From Latrodectus hesperus (Eukaryota > Arthropoda > Arachnida > Araneae > Theridiidae), in NCBI GenBank assembly GCA_037975125.1, contig CM075850.1, positions 128,562,293-128,626,292 of the forward strand: a stretch of DNA of 64,000 nucleotides, given 5' to 3'. The notes below the pieces were generated by a model, which made no database searches, was not told the origin of the DNA, and was given only the letters and a program-made list of their open reading frames with translations. Shown here piece by piece: positions 21,224 through 35,712 of this stretch. A program made the translations under genes and the position numbers. Within the stretch, counting starts at the first letter, position 1. Every line of letters starts with the position of its first letter.

Positions 21224-24200
21224 AAATGGTATTATCCATAGACTGACAAATTTCTATGTGTGAATATTAAAAATGGAGCTTTTAGCTTTCACATCATAAA
21301 ATATACTAAGTAGTCAAGATTTCAACATTAAATGTATAAAATTTTTCGAACAATTGAATATTACATAATCGCTGGGAGAAAGAATAACTTCTGCAAATAT
21401 AAAAGGCTGTTTTACTAGTGTTATAGAATTAGCAATCCCGAAATTTTCATGTGCAAATTTTGATAGACGTGTTTGCGCAAAACTAATCGGCTTAACTACG
21501 CGCAGACAGGATCTTCTCAAATGCTTATATTCTTACCGTATCAATACTTGAGTTAAAAATGGATGTTAGGTACAAAATATGACAACCAAAACTAAACAAA
21601 TCGAAAAAATACGATACGTTGATATATAAAGGGAAGTGATGAAACTTTAAAAACATGATCCTTTTCAGATTGAAGAAATTAAACTGATTCAAGAAATTTC
21701 CCGATTTGCAAATAGTTTACTAATTTGTATTTTGACATCTGCCTATTTTTATGATATCAAAATGATACCAAAAATTTTTTTGGAATTCCGAACATTAAAA
21801 GTAGTACATTTTTATTCATTAAAGTAGAAGTTCTGAAATGTGAGCTTTTTTTTACCCCAATTCAAATTAAAAATTCAATTCTGTACTAGGGCCATTAGCA
21901 CAATTTTTTAAGGCAAGAATATCACTTCCTTATTTCGTATGCAATATTGAATCTCTATCGGTATGAAAAGGAAAATTATGAACGGAGAAATATCTGATGA
22001 CCAGTTTCGATAGTTCATTATTTTTAGACATTTTTGTTAATTGTCTTCAGCCTAATTAATTGTACCTTCAGGATTACTCTCTATATACTGAAAGTCATAA
22101 AGTATTAAAATTTTAATTATTGGGGATAAATTTTAAGGCGTCTCCGTATAGAGGAAATTCTGTGGAGCAAAGTTTTAAGGGTATTTTTAAGGGGTATAAA
22201 TGGTTTTGTTTGGTATAGTGTCCATTTGAAGTCAAGTCAAATCATTCTATGTCCCAAAATCACGGCCTTGGCAATGTGTACAATTTGATCATTATAGAGA
22301 TTTCCCTGAAAGGGAAATTCAAGGAATATATATATATATTATTGCAACTCCTCGTTATAGTTATTCTTTATATAACTAGTTTATATGGATTATAGATTAA
22401 GGTTAATATTTTACAACACTTAAACTAAGTGTTTACTTTATTATCATTCAAAGAACAGGGAAATTCGGGAATTCCTCTCACCATTAGTTTTTTTACTTTA
22501 AGTTATTTGTTTCCGAAAGGGAACATAAAATAACTCAAATCACTACTTACTTTCATTTTTGGAAAAGCACATGTTATACATGCACGATATTATTCACAGT
22601 TATTAAAAGAATTAAGTCGAAACTGTGCTTCATCAAACTAAGCATATTTTGATAACTAAGCATATAAGATAATGAAAAACAGTAAAAGCTTTTGAATTGA
22701 AGCTTTATGTCAATATAGTTTTCATAATTTGATATATTTAAACCAATATCAATTCATAATTATTATCTAATTACTGAGTTGTCTTTTTCATAAAAAGACC
22801 ACAAAAATATTTAACTTTAAGCAATTGTCAAGAAAAGTAATCCATTCACAAAAGACTGAAATAGGAAATATAGATTCTTAAGAAATAATTGTGTCGATTA
22901 TAAATGTTTCATTATATATCTTACATTGATAAATATTTCTCGTCATTTATTTAAGTTTTAAGTGACCGTATTTTGCAAATAAAAAATGTTATGTAAGCGC
23001 TCATAACTATTTGTAAAATAAAATATCTAAATAAAAAAGTGTTTAGCTATGACTTATTGGATACCATTTCTTTTTACATTTTGAAAATTATTTACTGAAA
23101 GAATTCCAGGAAAATAAATGTCCAGTTTCTTAAGGAAAGTGAAGTATTTTATATTGTTCCCACATTAACATCGAACTTTACACAGCTTACAAAATATTCA
23201 CAAAATTTAGACATATAAATGAATAGAAATTGTGTTTAATTTAAATCTTAAATTTACTGGCATTATTTCTCAAGACAAATGTCAATCATTCTACAAACAT
23301 ATTCTTAGGAATTAATTGTTGGTTCATTCTTCTAGGGTTCCATTTTGCTGATAAGAGATGGTTTGAGCAAAATTCATGAATGAATTTTAAACTATTTAAA
23401 AAAGTCATATCCAAATAGCGTCTACCAACTGTAGACCAAAACACAGCCCATTTCCTAACTTGATTGGTAGACTATTTAGGATGTTGAACTATAAGTGAAA
23501 TAGTATTAGAAGAGTCTACCACCATAATATCTCCTGCCAATTTGTATGTTCCTGCCTGTTGCCTTGGAAACAAGACGCGTTCTATTTTTGACTAATGGAG
23601 TCAGAAGAAATTCTCAATTTTGGCCAAATGAGCATTTTGAGAATAATATAAGGTATTAACCTACATAATGCCAATTTATAAGACCTGTAATTCCCATTGG
23701 AAATGGAGAGTTGTTGTCACTATGGCAACCATCACTAACCACATTACTGTTCGGATATTATTCTTGTAATAAATAGAGAGTATATGGCTTTTTTATGAAG
23801 CACAGCAACAATCATGTTGATCATAAAATTAAAAAAAATCGAAGAATTTACTCAATCGCAAAGTAACCAATATTTTTCCCACACATAGAGCGCATTTTAT
23901 ACTTCTGATAAGAATATATAAATTTATATATGAAAATACTATCAGAAAATACTATTATCAAGAAATGATAAACATGATTTTCTAAGTTAATATTTAACTC
24001 AAGTATTAGAAGCTCTTTTTGTATCTTTATATATGTAGTATTTATTATATGTTACTGTAAACATAATTATGCGATGATTTGAATAACTATTTTTATATTT
24101 GATAAATATAAATTACTGAATACTTATCAAATGTATATGTTAATTTATAAAATTCCCATTTCATATTGGAGACTATAAATTATTGTGCAATTCTACAAGT

Positions 24201-24409
24201 CTAATAAGTATGAATGTAAAAAAATGTAACTAAATTTATAAACCCAAATATCATAACTGTCAATTATGCTTAAATGAATAAATTTACTGAATAAATGCTT
24301 TTTATTTACATTACTTCGCTTTTGATATAAAACTGTTTCTTTATCCAAGTCTTTTGTCTTACAAGCAGGAGGTGGAAGGCGAAAGATACTGTAAAATAAA
24401 CGAAGCACT
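21224..24409. other. Long AT-rich stretch, nothing recognised
   Basis: Over 3 kb without a supportable gene. One 68-codon minus frame (21314-21520) lacks motifs. A short (TA)n lies near 22326-22340. A slightly GC-richer patch at 23400-23600 shows no repeat partner. Confidence 0.45.
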
Positions 24410-24470
24410 TCGGTTTAACTGATCGTGGGTTCGAAACCTATCTTGGACTTTGGTGGTTGTAGTGCTTCGG
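24380..24470 (+). mobile_element. tRNA-like SINE head remnant
   Basis: B-box-like GTGGGTTCGAAACC at 24425-24438, preceded by GCACTTCGGTTTAACTGATC. The A-box side is poorly preserved, so this is a probable SINE scrap. Confidence 0.35.
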
Positions 24471-24537
24471 ACACCTGTTCCAATTAATTCAATCATTTTA
24501 TCAACAGATCAAACAGTTTCATTTAACAAGACTAAAT

Positions 24538-24613
24538 TTACCTAGAAATACTAATTTAATAACTAGTTTAATACTAGCTTACTACTAGTTTAATAACTAG
24601 TATTTCTAGGTAA
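24538..24613. repeat. 76-bp inverted repeat
   Basis: TTACCTAGAAATACTA (24538-24553) pairs perfectly with TAGTATTTCTAGGTAA (24598-24613). The interior has further self-complementary AACTAGTTTAATACTAG strings. It could be a tiny fold-back element. Confidence 0.8.
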
Positions 24614-25060
24614 CTTTTGTCTCAAAACTAATATCTAACTTTCGTATAGACATTTTTTTGTCTGTAGAAAATTGATTTGTTAAGATAAAAATGAAGCATT
24701 TGCTGGAATGATAGCTTGGTTTTACTTAACATTTTGAATATTTTAGATCCTTTCCTAACTTTAGCAATTTTTGTGACATATATTTAATTTAGGTATGTTA
24801 GATAACGCTATTATATCTAATATATCTGATCTAAAATGTCTAATGAAAGTAATGTACAAAAACATTACTTTTGCATGATTTTTAAATTAAGAATATCATT
24901 CTAAGTTTACAGCCGACATCTACTTCCTTTGATTAATAAAATTTTTATTATTTATTTTATATTTAAATCTTGTTACATTTTAAATGAACCAAAATTTATT
25001 ACATTATACGAATCAAAATATTCAAATACATGTTAAGATGGATGCACTGTACAAACAATG
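24614..25060. other. AT-rich stretch, nothing recognised
   Basis: No gene or repeat recognised. Confidence 0.45.
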
Positions 25061-25350
25061 TTTTAAGCTTTAGAAACATAAAACACATTGAAATGGAATG
25101 TGTCTCGTTCTGCATATAATCGATTTACAATTGCGGTTTTTTCATAGCACCTGTAACCTTTTAATCCACTTGCAGGCGAAAGACAATAAGCTCTTGTCCA
25201 CCGGAGCAACTTTAGATGCGCACACAGATAACCGTGTCCAGATCTGAAATGCGCGAATGCGGGACGCACTCCTCCTTCCTTGTGTGCTTGAGATACTTAC
25301 TCTGTCGGCAGAGATTATATGCTTACGATGTCGTCACGAGATGCGAATAG
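25061..25350. other. Small GC-richer island
   Basis: Base composition rises at about 25150-25345 (for example GAAATGCGCGAATGCGGGAC at 25246-25265). A 68-codon minus frame (25063-25269) matches no family I know. Could be a short exon or regulatory DNA; nothing proves either. Confidence 0.25.
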
Positions 25351-25550
25351 TTTTGAAACGATCATTTTTACTTGCACTTATTTATTTTTCCGACCATTTA
25401 ATTTAAATAAAACAATACTAATTTTATTCATATCAATAGATTTTGGATTCATTTTTTCCGTTTGTTTATGCTTTCTTGGGTAACATATTTCTATCATGGT
25501 TTGAACTGTAGCTTGAATGTGAACGCTTTTAGTGATTTTGGAATCCACTT

Positions 25551-25775
25551 GTTAAATTAGTATTGTAACTGTTATAGTAGAGGTTCCCACGCTCGCGTGA
25601 ATTAATTTTGAACAGTATGATCAGTCAAATTAGTAATGTAACTGTAACTGGGTTTGCGCGAATTCACTTTGAACAGCATTTGTTTGTCAAATTAACAATG
25701 TAACTGTAACTATACGTTTGCGAATCTACTTTTAACAGTAAGTTTTGTCAAATTTGTATTTTAACTGTAACGTCA
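25551..25775. repeat. Diverged tandem repeat, period about 61-73 bp
   Basis: Units start at 25551, 25624, 25686 and 25747 with GTTAAATTAGTATTGTAACT, GTCAAATTAGTAATGTAACT, GTCAAATTAACAATGTAACT and GTCAAATTTGTATTTTAACT. Each full unit carries a GCG-containing centre (CGCTCGCGTGAATT, TTGCGCGAATTC, GTTTGCGAATC) and a TTTGAACAG or TTTAACAG block. About three and a half units. Confidence 0.85.
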
Positions 25776-26451
25776 TCCTACAAATATGTGTATAGAATGT
25801 ATTTATAGGGTGACGAATAGAATCATTTTAATTGTTCACTTTTTATCCTCTAGATCTCCCATATATGACATTTAATGTTTACATAGATAATATGAATTCT
25901 ATTGAATTTCAAAACATCGTCCTAAAAAACACAAAAATGTGAGATCCATTCAAAAATTAGTGAAAAAAATCATTGTATCTTATTTTTGACAAAAAAATAT
26001 TTTTTTTAAAAAACTAGAAGTACTGCTTAAAAAAGGATTCATAAGAGAAAAATGCAAAAAAAATCTTTACTTAGATTGGAATTACTTAGAATGGAATTTG
26101 AATGATGTAAACAAAAATTCATGTTTATATTCACATTTTCATTTCAGTTTATTTACCGTTATTTGAAGAATGTTTTACTATTTCACAATCATATTGATGC
26201 AAAGGTTATAAAGAATAGTTTGAGTACCTAACTTTTTTTTAAATTGAAAAACAGACATAATTTAAGTGAATACGAATACTTTATTAAAAATGTAACTCAT
26301 TAAAGTAGAAATTTTAAATACGATCATACTTTCAACATTCAACAAAACTTAATTCATAATTAAAAGAAACGCTTTCTCTTCTCCGGGATCTCCTCTGACG
26401 CTGCTGAAGAAAATTTTTCTTGAATGAAAGGAAAATTCTTAAGGACCGGAC
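25776..26451. other. AT-rich stretch, nothing recognised
   Basis: No gene or repeat recognised. Confidence 0.45.
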
Positions 26452-26746
26452 AATAAATACAGATTGCCGCCCAACTTGTCTAGTGGTCAGCGTATATGAC
26501 TGCGAATAGGGAGGTCCTGGATTTGAATCCCGGTTCAGGCATGGATGTACTTTCTCTCTCTATCTATCTTTGTTCTTGAATGGGTTGTGAATGGTTTTGC
26601 CTACCCTATAAACAGGTACCTTTGGCATGTGTGTACTGAGGAAGTCGGACTCCACACCAAAATAGGGTTCAGTTGGAAAAGTAGAGCAGCGCACCTCATA
26701 ATGCCAGTCTAGCTGACACACGACAACAACAATAAATACTGATTGC
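26452..26746 (+). mobile_element. SINE, family A, copy 2, with 16-bp target-site duplication
   Basis: The element at 26468-26730 (263 bp) has an A-box-like TTGTCTAGTGGTCAGCG and a B-box-like GGATTTGAATCCC. It shares the family A body and ends in CGACAACAAC. AATAAATACAGATTGC (26452-26467) and AATAAATACTGATTGC (26731-26746) differ at one base and form the target-site duplication. This is the best-preserved copy in the window. Confidence 0.9.
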
Positions 26747-26750
26747 TAAA

Positions 26751-26990
26751 GGACCGCTGTGGTTTGGTACGTCAAATATCATTATCCTTATTGGCAGATA
26801 GTAAATTCGAATCCTGGCTTAACCGAAAATCCGTATTGTTCTCTAAAGACAGCTGAGACAAGTTACATAGGTACTGGTCTCAATGTCCTGCAAGTGAAAT
26901 GATACCTCTGACGGCAGCAGGGAAAGTAGTGAGGCTCTTCTGATGAAATCGTGCTCCTAACTGACGAAGGTTCTCAGCCGGCTACTTCTG
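26751..26990 (+). mobile_element. SINE, family B, copy directly after a family A copy
   Basis: The tRNA-like head has GTGGTTTGGTACGTCAAATA and B-box-like AAATTCGAATCCTGG. The body contains CAATGTCCTGCAAGTGAAAT and GATACCTCTGACGG, shared with the other B copies. It begins within a few bases of the target-site duplication of the preceding A copy, giving a two-SINE cluster. Confidence 0.7.
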
Positions 26991-29126
<2,136 letters not shown>

Positions 29127-29401
29127 ATTGTTGTTGTTTTATGCCAGTTAGGCTGACAATATGGAGTGCGCTGCTCCACTTTTCCAACTGAACCATATTT
29201 TGGTGAGGAGTTCAACTTTCTCAGTACACACATGCTATAGGTACACGTTTATAAGGCAGACATTCGTTCCCATCTCATTAATACAAAGAAAGGACAAAGA
29301 CAGGATATACAGAGAGAGAAAACACATCCTTGTCCGAACTGAGATTCGAACCCAGGACCTTATCCGCTGTCATACACTTTGACCACTTGATAGGGTGAGC
29401 T
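29127..29401 (-). mobile_element. SINE, family A, copy 3
   Basis: Reverse-complement match to the family A copies. The (TTG)n tail lies at 29127-29139. The body includes GCGCTGCTCCACTTTTCCAA and TCAGTACACACATG. The tRNA-like head has B-box complement TTCGAACCCAGGACC and A-box complement TTGACCACTTGATAGGG at the right end. A target-site duplication is unclear (TAATGA-rich flanks on both sides). The frames 29161-29382 (+) and 29042-29233 (-) are incidental. Confidence 0.88.
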
Positions 29402-29919
29402 GTAATGAATTCTTGATGTAATCATGAAATGATTCTATAATTTTCTATGAGCTAAGAATTAATTTAATGCTTATTATTTCTATTAAGAATATTAAACAGT
29501 TATCCGATCGGGAATTCTACACATCTAAAATGTTGTTAATCAGTTGGTTTATGTTTTGAATAAAACTTGTGTCGTAAAAAATTTATTACATGTTTATTGA
29601 ATGTCAAAGAAGAGAAATGAATTTTTTTGAGAATAACTTTTAAAATTAAATGATTTAATATTTTATACAAAATCTGAATTTAGTGTTGATAAAAATAAAT
29701 ATTTGATTTAATTATCATCAAACTAAGCAATGAATATTCAAAATAAATTTAATTTTTAGACATGTATTTCCATCGTTTCGTTTTCTTCTAAGAATTAGAT
29801 TATTTACAAAAATTTATTTTATTTTCCCCAAAATCTGTGAAAGCCACAAAGCGTGAAAAAAAATCAATGTTAAATCTAATTTTTTTTACCAACATTTATT
29901 TCGCCGGAATTCATAAATA
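29402..29919. other. AT-rich stretch, nothing recognised
   Basis: No gene or repeat recognised. Confidence 0.45.
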
Positions 29920-30430
29920 GTTTCCAGTTAAAAGGAGGGAATAAAGAGCTGCAAAATACTCCCACGGAAAATACCGCCAAGAAAAGGATGTACGAACCGC
30001 TAATCAACCGATCTCAGAATTTAATAACCGTGTCTCGTTACACAATATATTTGGGAAAGAAAGAAAATAAAACCAAACAAAACGCAACAATCCTAGCATC
30101 ATCTCATCAAACCACGCGAAGGGTGAAGGAGGAGGGGGAGTCTACCTGTCAGATGCGGGGGCGGCGCAGCTGGCGACGACAGATATACCTGGGAAAAAAG
30201 AGAGCAGCGACATCGTCAACATCTCGTCAACTGTCGTCACCCTGCCCAGGCACCTGCGCTCGCTGATTTTTCCTCGAGGACGAATAGGAAAGGGAAGAAG
30301 CGGGATGGGGGAGGAGATGAATTTCCCACTTGTGAAGTATGCGTGGGCGGAAGCGATGTTTTCAGAATGTTTCTGAGCTGCTCGGACCAGCAAAAGATGC
30401 GCAGTTGATGGCGCAGGTAGTCGTCGTCAT
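29920..30430. other. GC-richer island, candidate exon or regulatory DNA
   Basis: The core at 30120-30400 is among the most GC-rich segments of the window (GATGCGGGGGCGGCGCAGC at 30154-30172, then GGGATGGGGGAGGAGATG). Opposed short frames (29988-30266 plus, 30142-30393 minus) match nothing I know. CpG dinucleotides are relatively frequent. A promoter, first exon or conserved element is possible but unproved. Confidence 0.35.
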
Positions 30431-30789
30431 TCGTTTTTAAATGGGTAAAGAAATTTTATATTCAATAAAGATGTTCAAACGTTGCTGATATGGAATGAAC
30501 TGTTAAATTGAAGATCAAAATTTCCGTTCAATTAACAACTCGAATTAGATATTATCACTGTTTTCGAAACAACTCGAAATTACAATTCTTGACCAATTAT
30601 AGAGTACTTTTACAGGGTAGAAAAATATGAATATAAACCATCAGTATATATTTTTAGTATGAATCTTTTATTAGTAATATAAAAGATGATAAGCGAGAGA
30701 GAGAGGGGGGTTTATGTGGTTTGTCTGTAGCGTTTGTAAAAGTTATTTTTTGCACACGAAGGCTAATTATACCGAGATCTACGTTTTAA
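30431..30789. other. AT-rich stretch, nothing recognised
   Basis: A short GA-rich run lies near 30692-30710. No gene recognised. Confidence 0.45.
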
Positions 30790-30880
30790 AATGGATTCTG
30801 AACCACTCCAAACATCCAAGCCTCAGATAGGAGTCAAACCCACGAACTGTTGAACCAAAGGCAAGAGTGTTCATAAAAAA
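30790..30880 (-). mobile_element. tRNA-like SINE head remnant
   Basis: Reverse complement holds B-box-like GTGGGTTTGACTCC at about 30828-30843, preceded by GCCTTTGGTTCAACAG. The body was not recognised. Confidence 0.4.
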
Positions 30881-32024
30881 ACTTTTAGATGTCTTTCTTA
30901 CCTAAGCGATTAATTGTTAAAAGAAAAGTGAATTGGGTAAAAAGATCATTTCAGATTACCAATAAATTGTAAAGAATTATATTCATAAAAAAAGATACGA
31001 AATGTCCGGCCAAATTAAATATTTTATCAAGATAGCTCTATAATATTCACATTATCAAATCCTCACATTTCCTGTTCAAACAAAATATGTTCAATTAATT
31101 AACAGTTGGTCAATAAATGTTTTTCAGACCATTGACTGATAAAAAGAAATTGATATGACCAATATAATAAGACGCTTAAGTTTTTTCTTATTTTGAACGA
31201 AAATTTGCTGTCGTAATTAAAATAAACACAAAATATTTATTTATTAAATGAATCAGAAAGCTATAAAAAGTATAATTGCTTTGCATTTATTTTCATTTAA
31301 ATAAACTTAAATTTTGTATAAATTTATCAGAAGTTTTTGTTTCGTTATATGAAAACGAACTTAATATGAAAATGGTTATTCATTATGAAGTGCATTATGT
31401 ACGTTAAATGTGTGTTTAATTTTTAATATATGTAATATAATTTCTCTAACCTTCATGTGTGATAGTCACTGTATAGCCTAACTCAGGGCTAAATACATTG
31501 AAGTATTCTGTGCCACAACATGTGATAGACTCTATAACGGTTCTTACCCGACTTGCAATTGGCTGCACCAAATAATAATTTGGAAATAGGAAATCCATAT
31601 ATTATGAGCATGTCCCATGTGCCATGACCATTAGGCTTCTGTCAAGCACAATTTAGATTAAATATTTCTTTCTCAAGAAGATGCTTTCATCAACACCTTT
31701 TTTGTGTTTGACTTCTTGTAAGTCAACGCTATTATGGAATTTTTCTAATTTTATGAGATCCAGGAGGTTAAACAACAGTAATATTTGTGCAGAATAATGC
31801 TAAGTTATATATGTATGTACATAATGATGTAGAGAAGATTTAGACCTTACCAATTACTTTATGGCTAATCGATTCCATTGTCATCAAAAGCCTTGTAATT
31901 TTGTTAATTTGACAAATGATGTCATCTGAACGCGATCGATATTTGAGTTGTCACCGCCTACATTTCAGTACAAAATGAAACAATGTTAAGCCTTACGATT
32001 ATTTAATGTGAATAGACCCTCAAT
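30881..32024. other. AT-rich stretch, nothing definite
   Basis: The string CGATTCCATTGTCATCAAAA at about 31869-31888 equals part of the family C SINE body within one base and may be a relic. Otherwise nothing recognised. Confidence 0.4.
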
Positions 32025-32281
32025 GGAGCAGATGCCATATCCAGCATGTTAAGTTCTGAGTTTGGTGCTTTTTTTGGCGGATTTTCTTATTTACTGGCAA
32101 CCTGGTTTTTTTTATTAAGTCATAGAGGTAAAGACCTATAATAATTATGCTGAAAATTTTATTTTGGCTATCATAATACATACGTCATCGCAAGATGTCA
32201 CACTACGTCATCTTGGCAGCATTTTTTCGTCGCAAAAAAAATCAGAATTTGGCATGCTGGATTATATGGCAGGTGTGCCTC
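32025..32281 (-). mobile_element. MITE, family E, copy 2 (both ends present)
   Basis: Terminal inverted repeats of about 35-40 bp. The left GGAGCAGATGCCATATCCAG and following AAGTTCTGAG pair with the right TCAGAATTTGGCATGCTGG and following ATGGCAGGTGTGCC. The interior is the reverse complement of copies 1 and 3, including TGACGTAGTGTGACATCTTG on the minus strand. It is non-coding, so a non-autonomous DNA transposon. Confidence 0.85.
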
Positions 32282-34093
32282 TTTATATCTTGATAGTATC
32301 TGACAATGTCAAAAAGATCAAGCTAGTACGACTTAGGTTATGATGTCGTATTTCGCATGAATCAGAATCATAAAGAAAGCTGAATTAGGATAAATTACTT
32401 AACTGCTCCATAATTTTTAAAAATGATCACGTGATAAGATCTGATCTGGGACTTTACTCTTCAATTTTTCCCTCCGTAAAATAAAAGTACTATAAATTCA
32501 ACAGAAAATTAGTACGCACAGTTCCTCATAGTACGGCGGTTTTTCATTGAGACTGGCGTCTAACTTGTTACCTTCGACACATGCAGACGATGATAGATTT
32601 TCTTCATAAGGTTATGATAACCTTCACATAAGGAAATATTGTTTTAATGTTTGAACATTCGGATTTAAAAATGATTCTTGATTTAACTGTATTAAGCTGC
32701 ACATTCGCATTACATTTCTGTCTCATTTATGCTAAGCAGCTAACCAACTCTTATATTTAAAACACAGTAAAGTGATAAAGTTGGCTTCTTATTTGGCATT
32801 CTTCTTCTATACTCATTTATTCAATTCTATGAAATAGATTTCCGTCATTGTTTATAAAATAATGTCATATTTATAAAATCATTTAAAATTCGGTAAGTAC
32901 ATTTGTATATTTATTTCAATACTACGCGTTTATACAAGGATCCTTGAACAGCTAAACAATCGCTGAACACAGGTGATAATAAATGATTTCTTTTTTTTTT
33001 TTTTTTTTTTTTGCCATTATAAATCAAAGAAAGAAGTTAAAGTCTAAATTCCCTTTTTCTAAGTTAAAACCCAAAAAATTTTAAATATATGGGCTGTATC
33101 ACTTAAATTAATTAATTAATTTAGGTGTATCTAATTTGATTCAACACAGATTCAACTGTTATTGAACAAAAACATTTTCCATAATATTTCATACGCTTTC
33201 CATTGTTTCTATTACATTGTAAAAAAGGTTCCTACAGAATCACTTGTATTCCAGTAAGCATTTTGCTTTTAAGGAAATAATAACGGGATATATTAAGTCT
33301 TATTTTTGTATGATTGCTTAGCATAGATGATGGAGATGGGGTCCAGCCAGCAGAGATTACATCTCTTCATAAAATAATAAGCTTTCTCATTACCACGTGT
33401 TTCTAAAAATAAAAGAGAAAAACCAGTTTTAAAGGAAAAATTAATCATATTTTTATCTTAAAAGCGGAACTTGTACTTTTCTATATGAAGCGCATTTGTT
33501 CTTATCTGCGCACTCCGCTAAAAAAAAATTAAACATGAAGTTCATCGTCGTGCAAAAGAATCGTTAACTTGATTTAAAGTCTTATTTATTTTAGTTACCT
33601 TGACAGCTCTTCTTTTTCTTACTGCTTAATTACTCACTTTTAAAATAGTTTTCTGTAATTCATAATTTTTAAAATATTTTAGTAACACTTATGAAGGCTG
33701 TTACTTATTATACCCTGAATTATATTTATTTTAACTTATTAACCTTATATATTTGTAACGGAAAAAATGATTACATGGACATAGCAAAGAATATGTCTTG
33801 ATAGAAAATATGTTTTTGTAGAGACATCGATTAGTGGTTGTTGTAAATTTCTTGAAGATTGGACAATACAAAATTTCTTTCAGATTAAGACAAAGCTTTA
33901 CACTGAGATATAAGAATACACATGATATATATTGGAGCCTGATGTTGTTTAGCATTTAGGATAAAGATATATTTAAAAATAATACAAGCTCGGGTGTTGA
34001 CTGCATCATTAGATAATGAGTCAAAATATTAAAATGGTGTCCTTTTAAAAATTGTTAAAATGTATATGAAATGTCTTTGTAAGATACTATGAG
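32282..34093. other. AT-rich stretch, nothing recognised
   Basis: A poly-T run sits at about 32991-33012. A 74-codon minus frame (33731-33955) lacks motifs. No gene or repeat recognised. Confidence 0.45.
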
Positions 34094-35712
34094 TACACTT
34101 GGTCAAAAAAGTAGACGAACACTAAAAATTTGTAAATGCAAAGCACTTTATTTCAAATATTCCTGTTTCAAATTATAAATTAGTCCTATCATTGAAAGAA
34201 ATCTCCAGCAACGTAAAAGTATTATTACCACCAGTTTATTTTTTAAAGTTAAATAATTATATATATAGCCTTACATTGTCAAAAAATATACGGACAAACC
34301 GTTTAATGTGCTTTTCTTTTGCTTTCATTGAAAAAATTTTTATAAATTTTTATAATTTGGATAAGTTAGTTTTATTTCAAATTTTACTTAATTGTTATTG
34401 GAAGTTGTTATTGAAGAAAAGTAAAATTGTTATTGGAAGTTGACTGTCATGCCTAGAGGCATTTCTTTAACAAAATTTCAAAAAGGTCAAGCCATAGCCT
34501 ACAGAAACGATGGAAAAACTATTCTAGAGATTGCATATATCTTAAGAATTGGTTAAAGTTATATTGCAGAATTTCTAAAAAATTCTGATGCACATGGAAA
34601 AAAAAAAAAACTGAAAGACCTTAAAAACTAACGCCAAAGGAGCAAAGAAATCTCCGAAAGGTTAAAAAGAGAAGGCATCCCGACAGCACAGTGTGAATCT
34701 GGACTTAGCCGTATAACAAGACAGACAACATTTAATTATGTGCAAAAAGTAAACAGTTTCAATTTAAGAAACGAAAACACCATCCTAAGTGGACTAAAAA
34801 ATATATTGCTGATCGACTGAAGTGGAGTAAAAAATACATGTCCTGCACCAATGAATGGACATCTGTTATTTTCTCTGATGAGAAAAAGTTCTATTTAGAT
34901 GGACCAGATAGCTTTCAATATTATTGACACTGTCTGAAACAAAAAGAACAATACTACTCTACTCGCCAAAAAGAAAAAGGAAGTTTGATGGTATGGCTTG
35001 CTGTTTGTTTCGGTGGTGGATCAAGTTTAGTTTTGAAAAAAGGTAGACAAAATCAAAAGGATTCTATACAGCACACAATTGGAAACAGAGCTTCTACCAT
35101 ACGGATCAGATTGGGGAGGAGAAATCTGGATGTATCAGCAAAACGGAGTTTCCATTCATACCGCTCAAGGAGTTAAAAAATGGTTCGATGACAATAATGT
35201 TCAAGTTTTGCCCTGGCCAGCTAAAAATCCAGATTTCAGTATTATCGAAAATGTTTGGGCTATGTTAGTTGAACGTGTTTATGGACAAGGGAGGCAATAT
35301 GAAAATGTCAAGGAGCTCCAAGAATCTCTCGATTCAGTAAGAAACACTTTTTTGCCAAAAGGACATTTAAAAACTTTATGATTCAATGCCAAACCGTGTG
35401 TTTGAACTAATACAGGCAGGTGATAAGAAAAACTCTTATTAAAACTTTAAACTTCACACCCTTTTTATGAATGTCCGTAACAACAACATTTTGTATTTGT
35501 TAATATAATGTTATGATAATTAATTCAAAGTCATCTGTTTTGCAATATATTTTATTTGATTTTATATAATTATGCTTGATTTTATATAATTATGCATGTA
35601 TAAATATGCTGACAGTTTTTTCGCAAAAAATTTGTTCAATAAATGTTTTTCTTTTTTTTTTCCATGAAGTTAAATTGTAGTTTCGTGTTCGACTACTTTT
35701 TGACAAAGTGTA
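34094..35712 (+). mobile_element. Tc1-like DNA transposon, copy 1, full length with TA target duplication
   Basis: The element spans 34096-35710 (1,615 bp) between TA at 34094-34095 and TA at 35711-35712. Left end CACTTGGTCAAAAAAGTAGA, right end in reverse complement CACTTTGTCAAAAAGTAGTC, with similarity continuing to about 26 bp. A Tc1-type transposase pseudogene fills the centre on the plus strand. TA duplication, inverted repeats and size fit the Tc1/mariner superfamily. The 83-codon frame at 34192-34443 lies in the 5' non-coding part and is not expected to be a gene. Confidence 0.93.
34449..35442 (+). pseudogene. Tc1-like transposase, disrupted
   Basis: Starts at ATG 34449 with MPRGISLTKFQKGQAIAYR and LEIA, the paired-like helix-turn-helix that binds the terminal repeats. 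A TAA near 34554 breaks it. The catalytic core is readable in pieces: TSVIFSDEKKFYLDGPD (first Asp, near 34870-34905), a TGA replacing Trp near 34926, GSLMVWLAVC, then MYQQNGVSIHTA, where the family has QQD. The second catalytic Asp is therefore Asn. WPAKNPDFSIIENVWAML follows with the acidic third residue. The C-terminus (DSMPNRVFELIQAG) is reached after a frame change near 35378 and ends at TAA 35440-35442. Span of about 331 codons is normal. Several stops, frame changes and the Asp-to-Asn change make it inactive. Confidence 0.92.

Noticed and set aside
34192..34443. 83-codon plus frame upstream of the Tc1 transposase
   Set aside because: Lies in the 5' non-coding part of the transposon and has only AT-driven composition.
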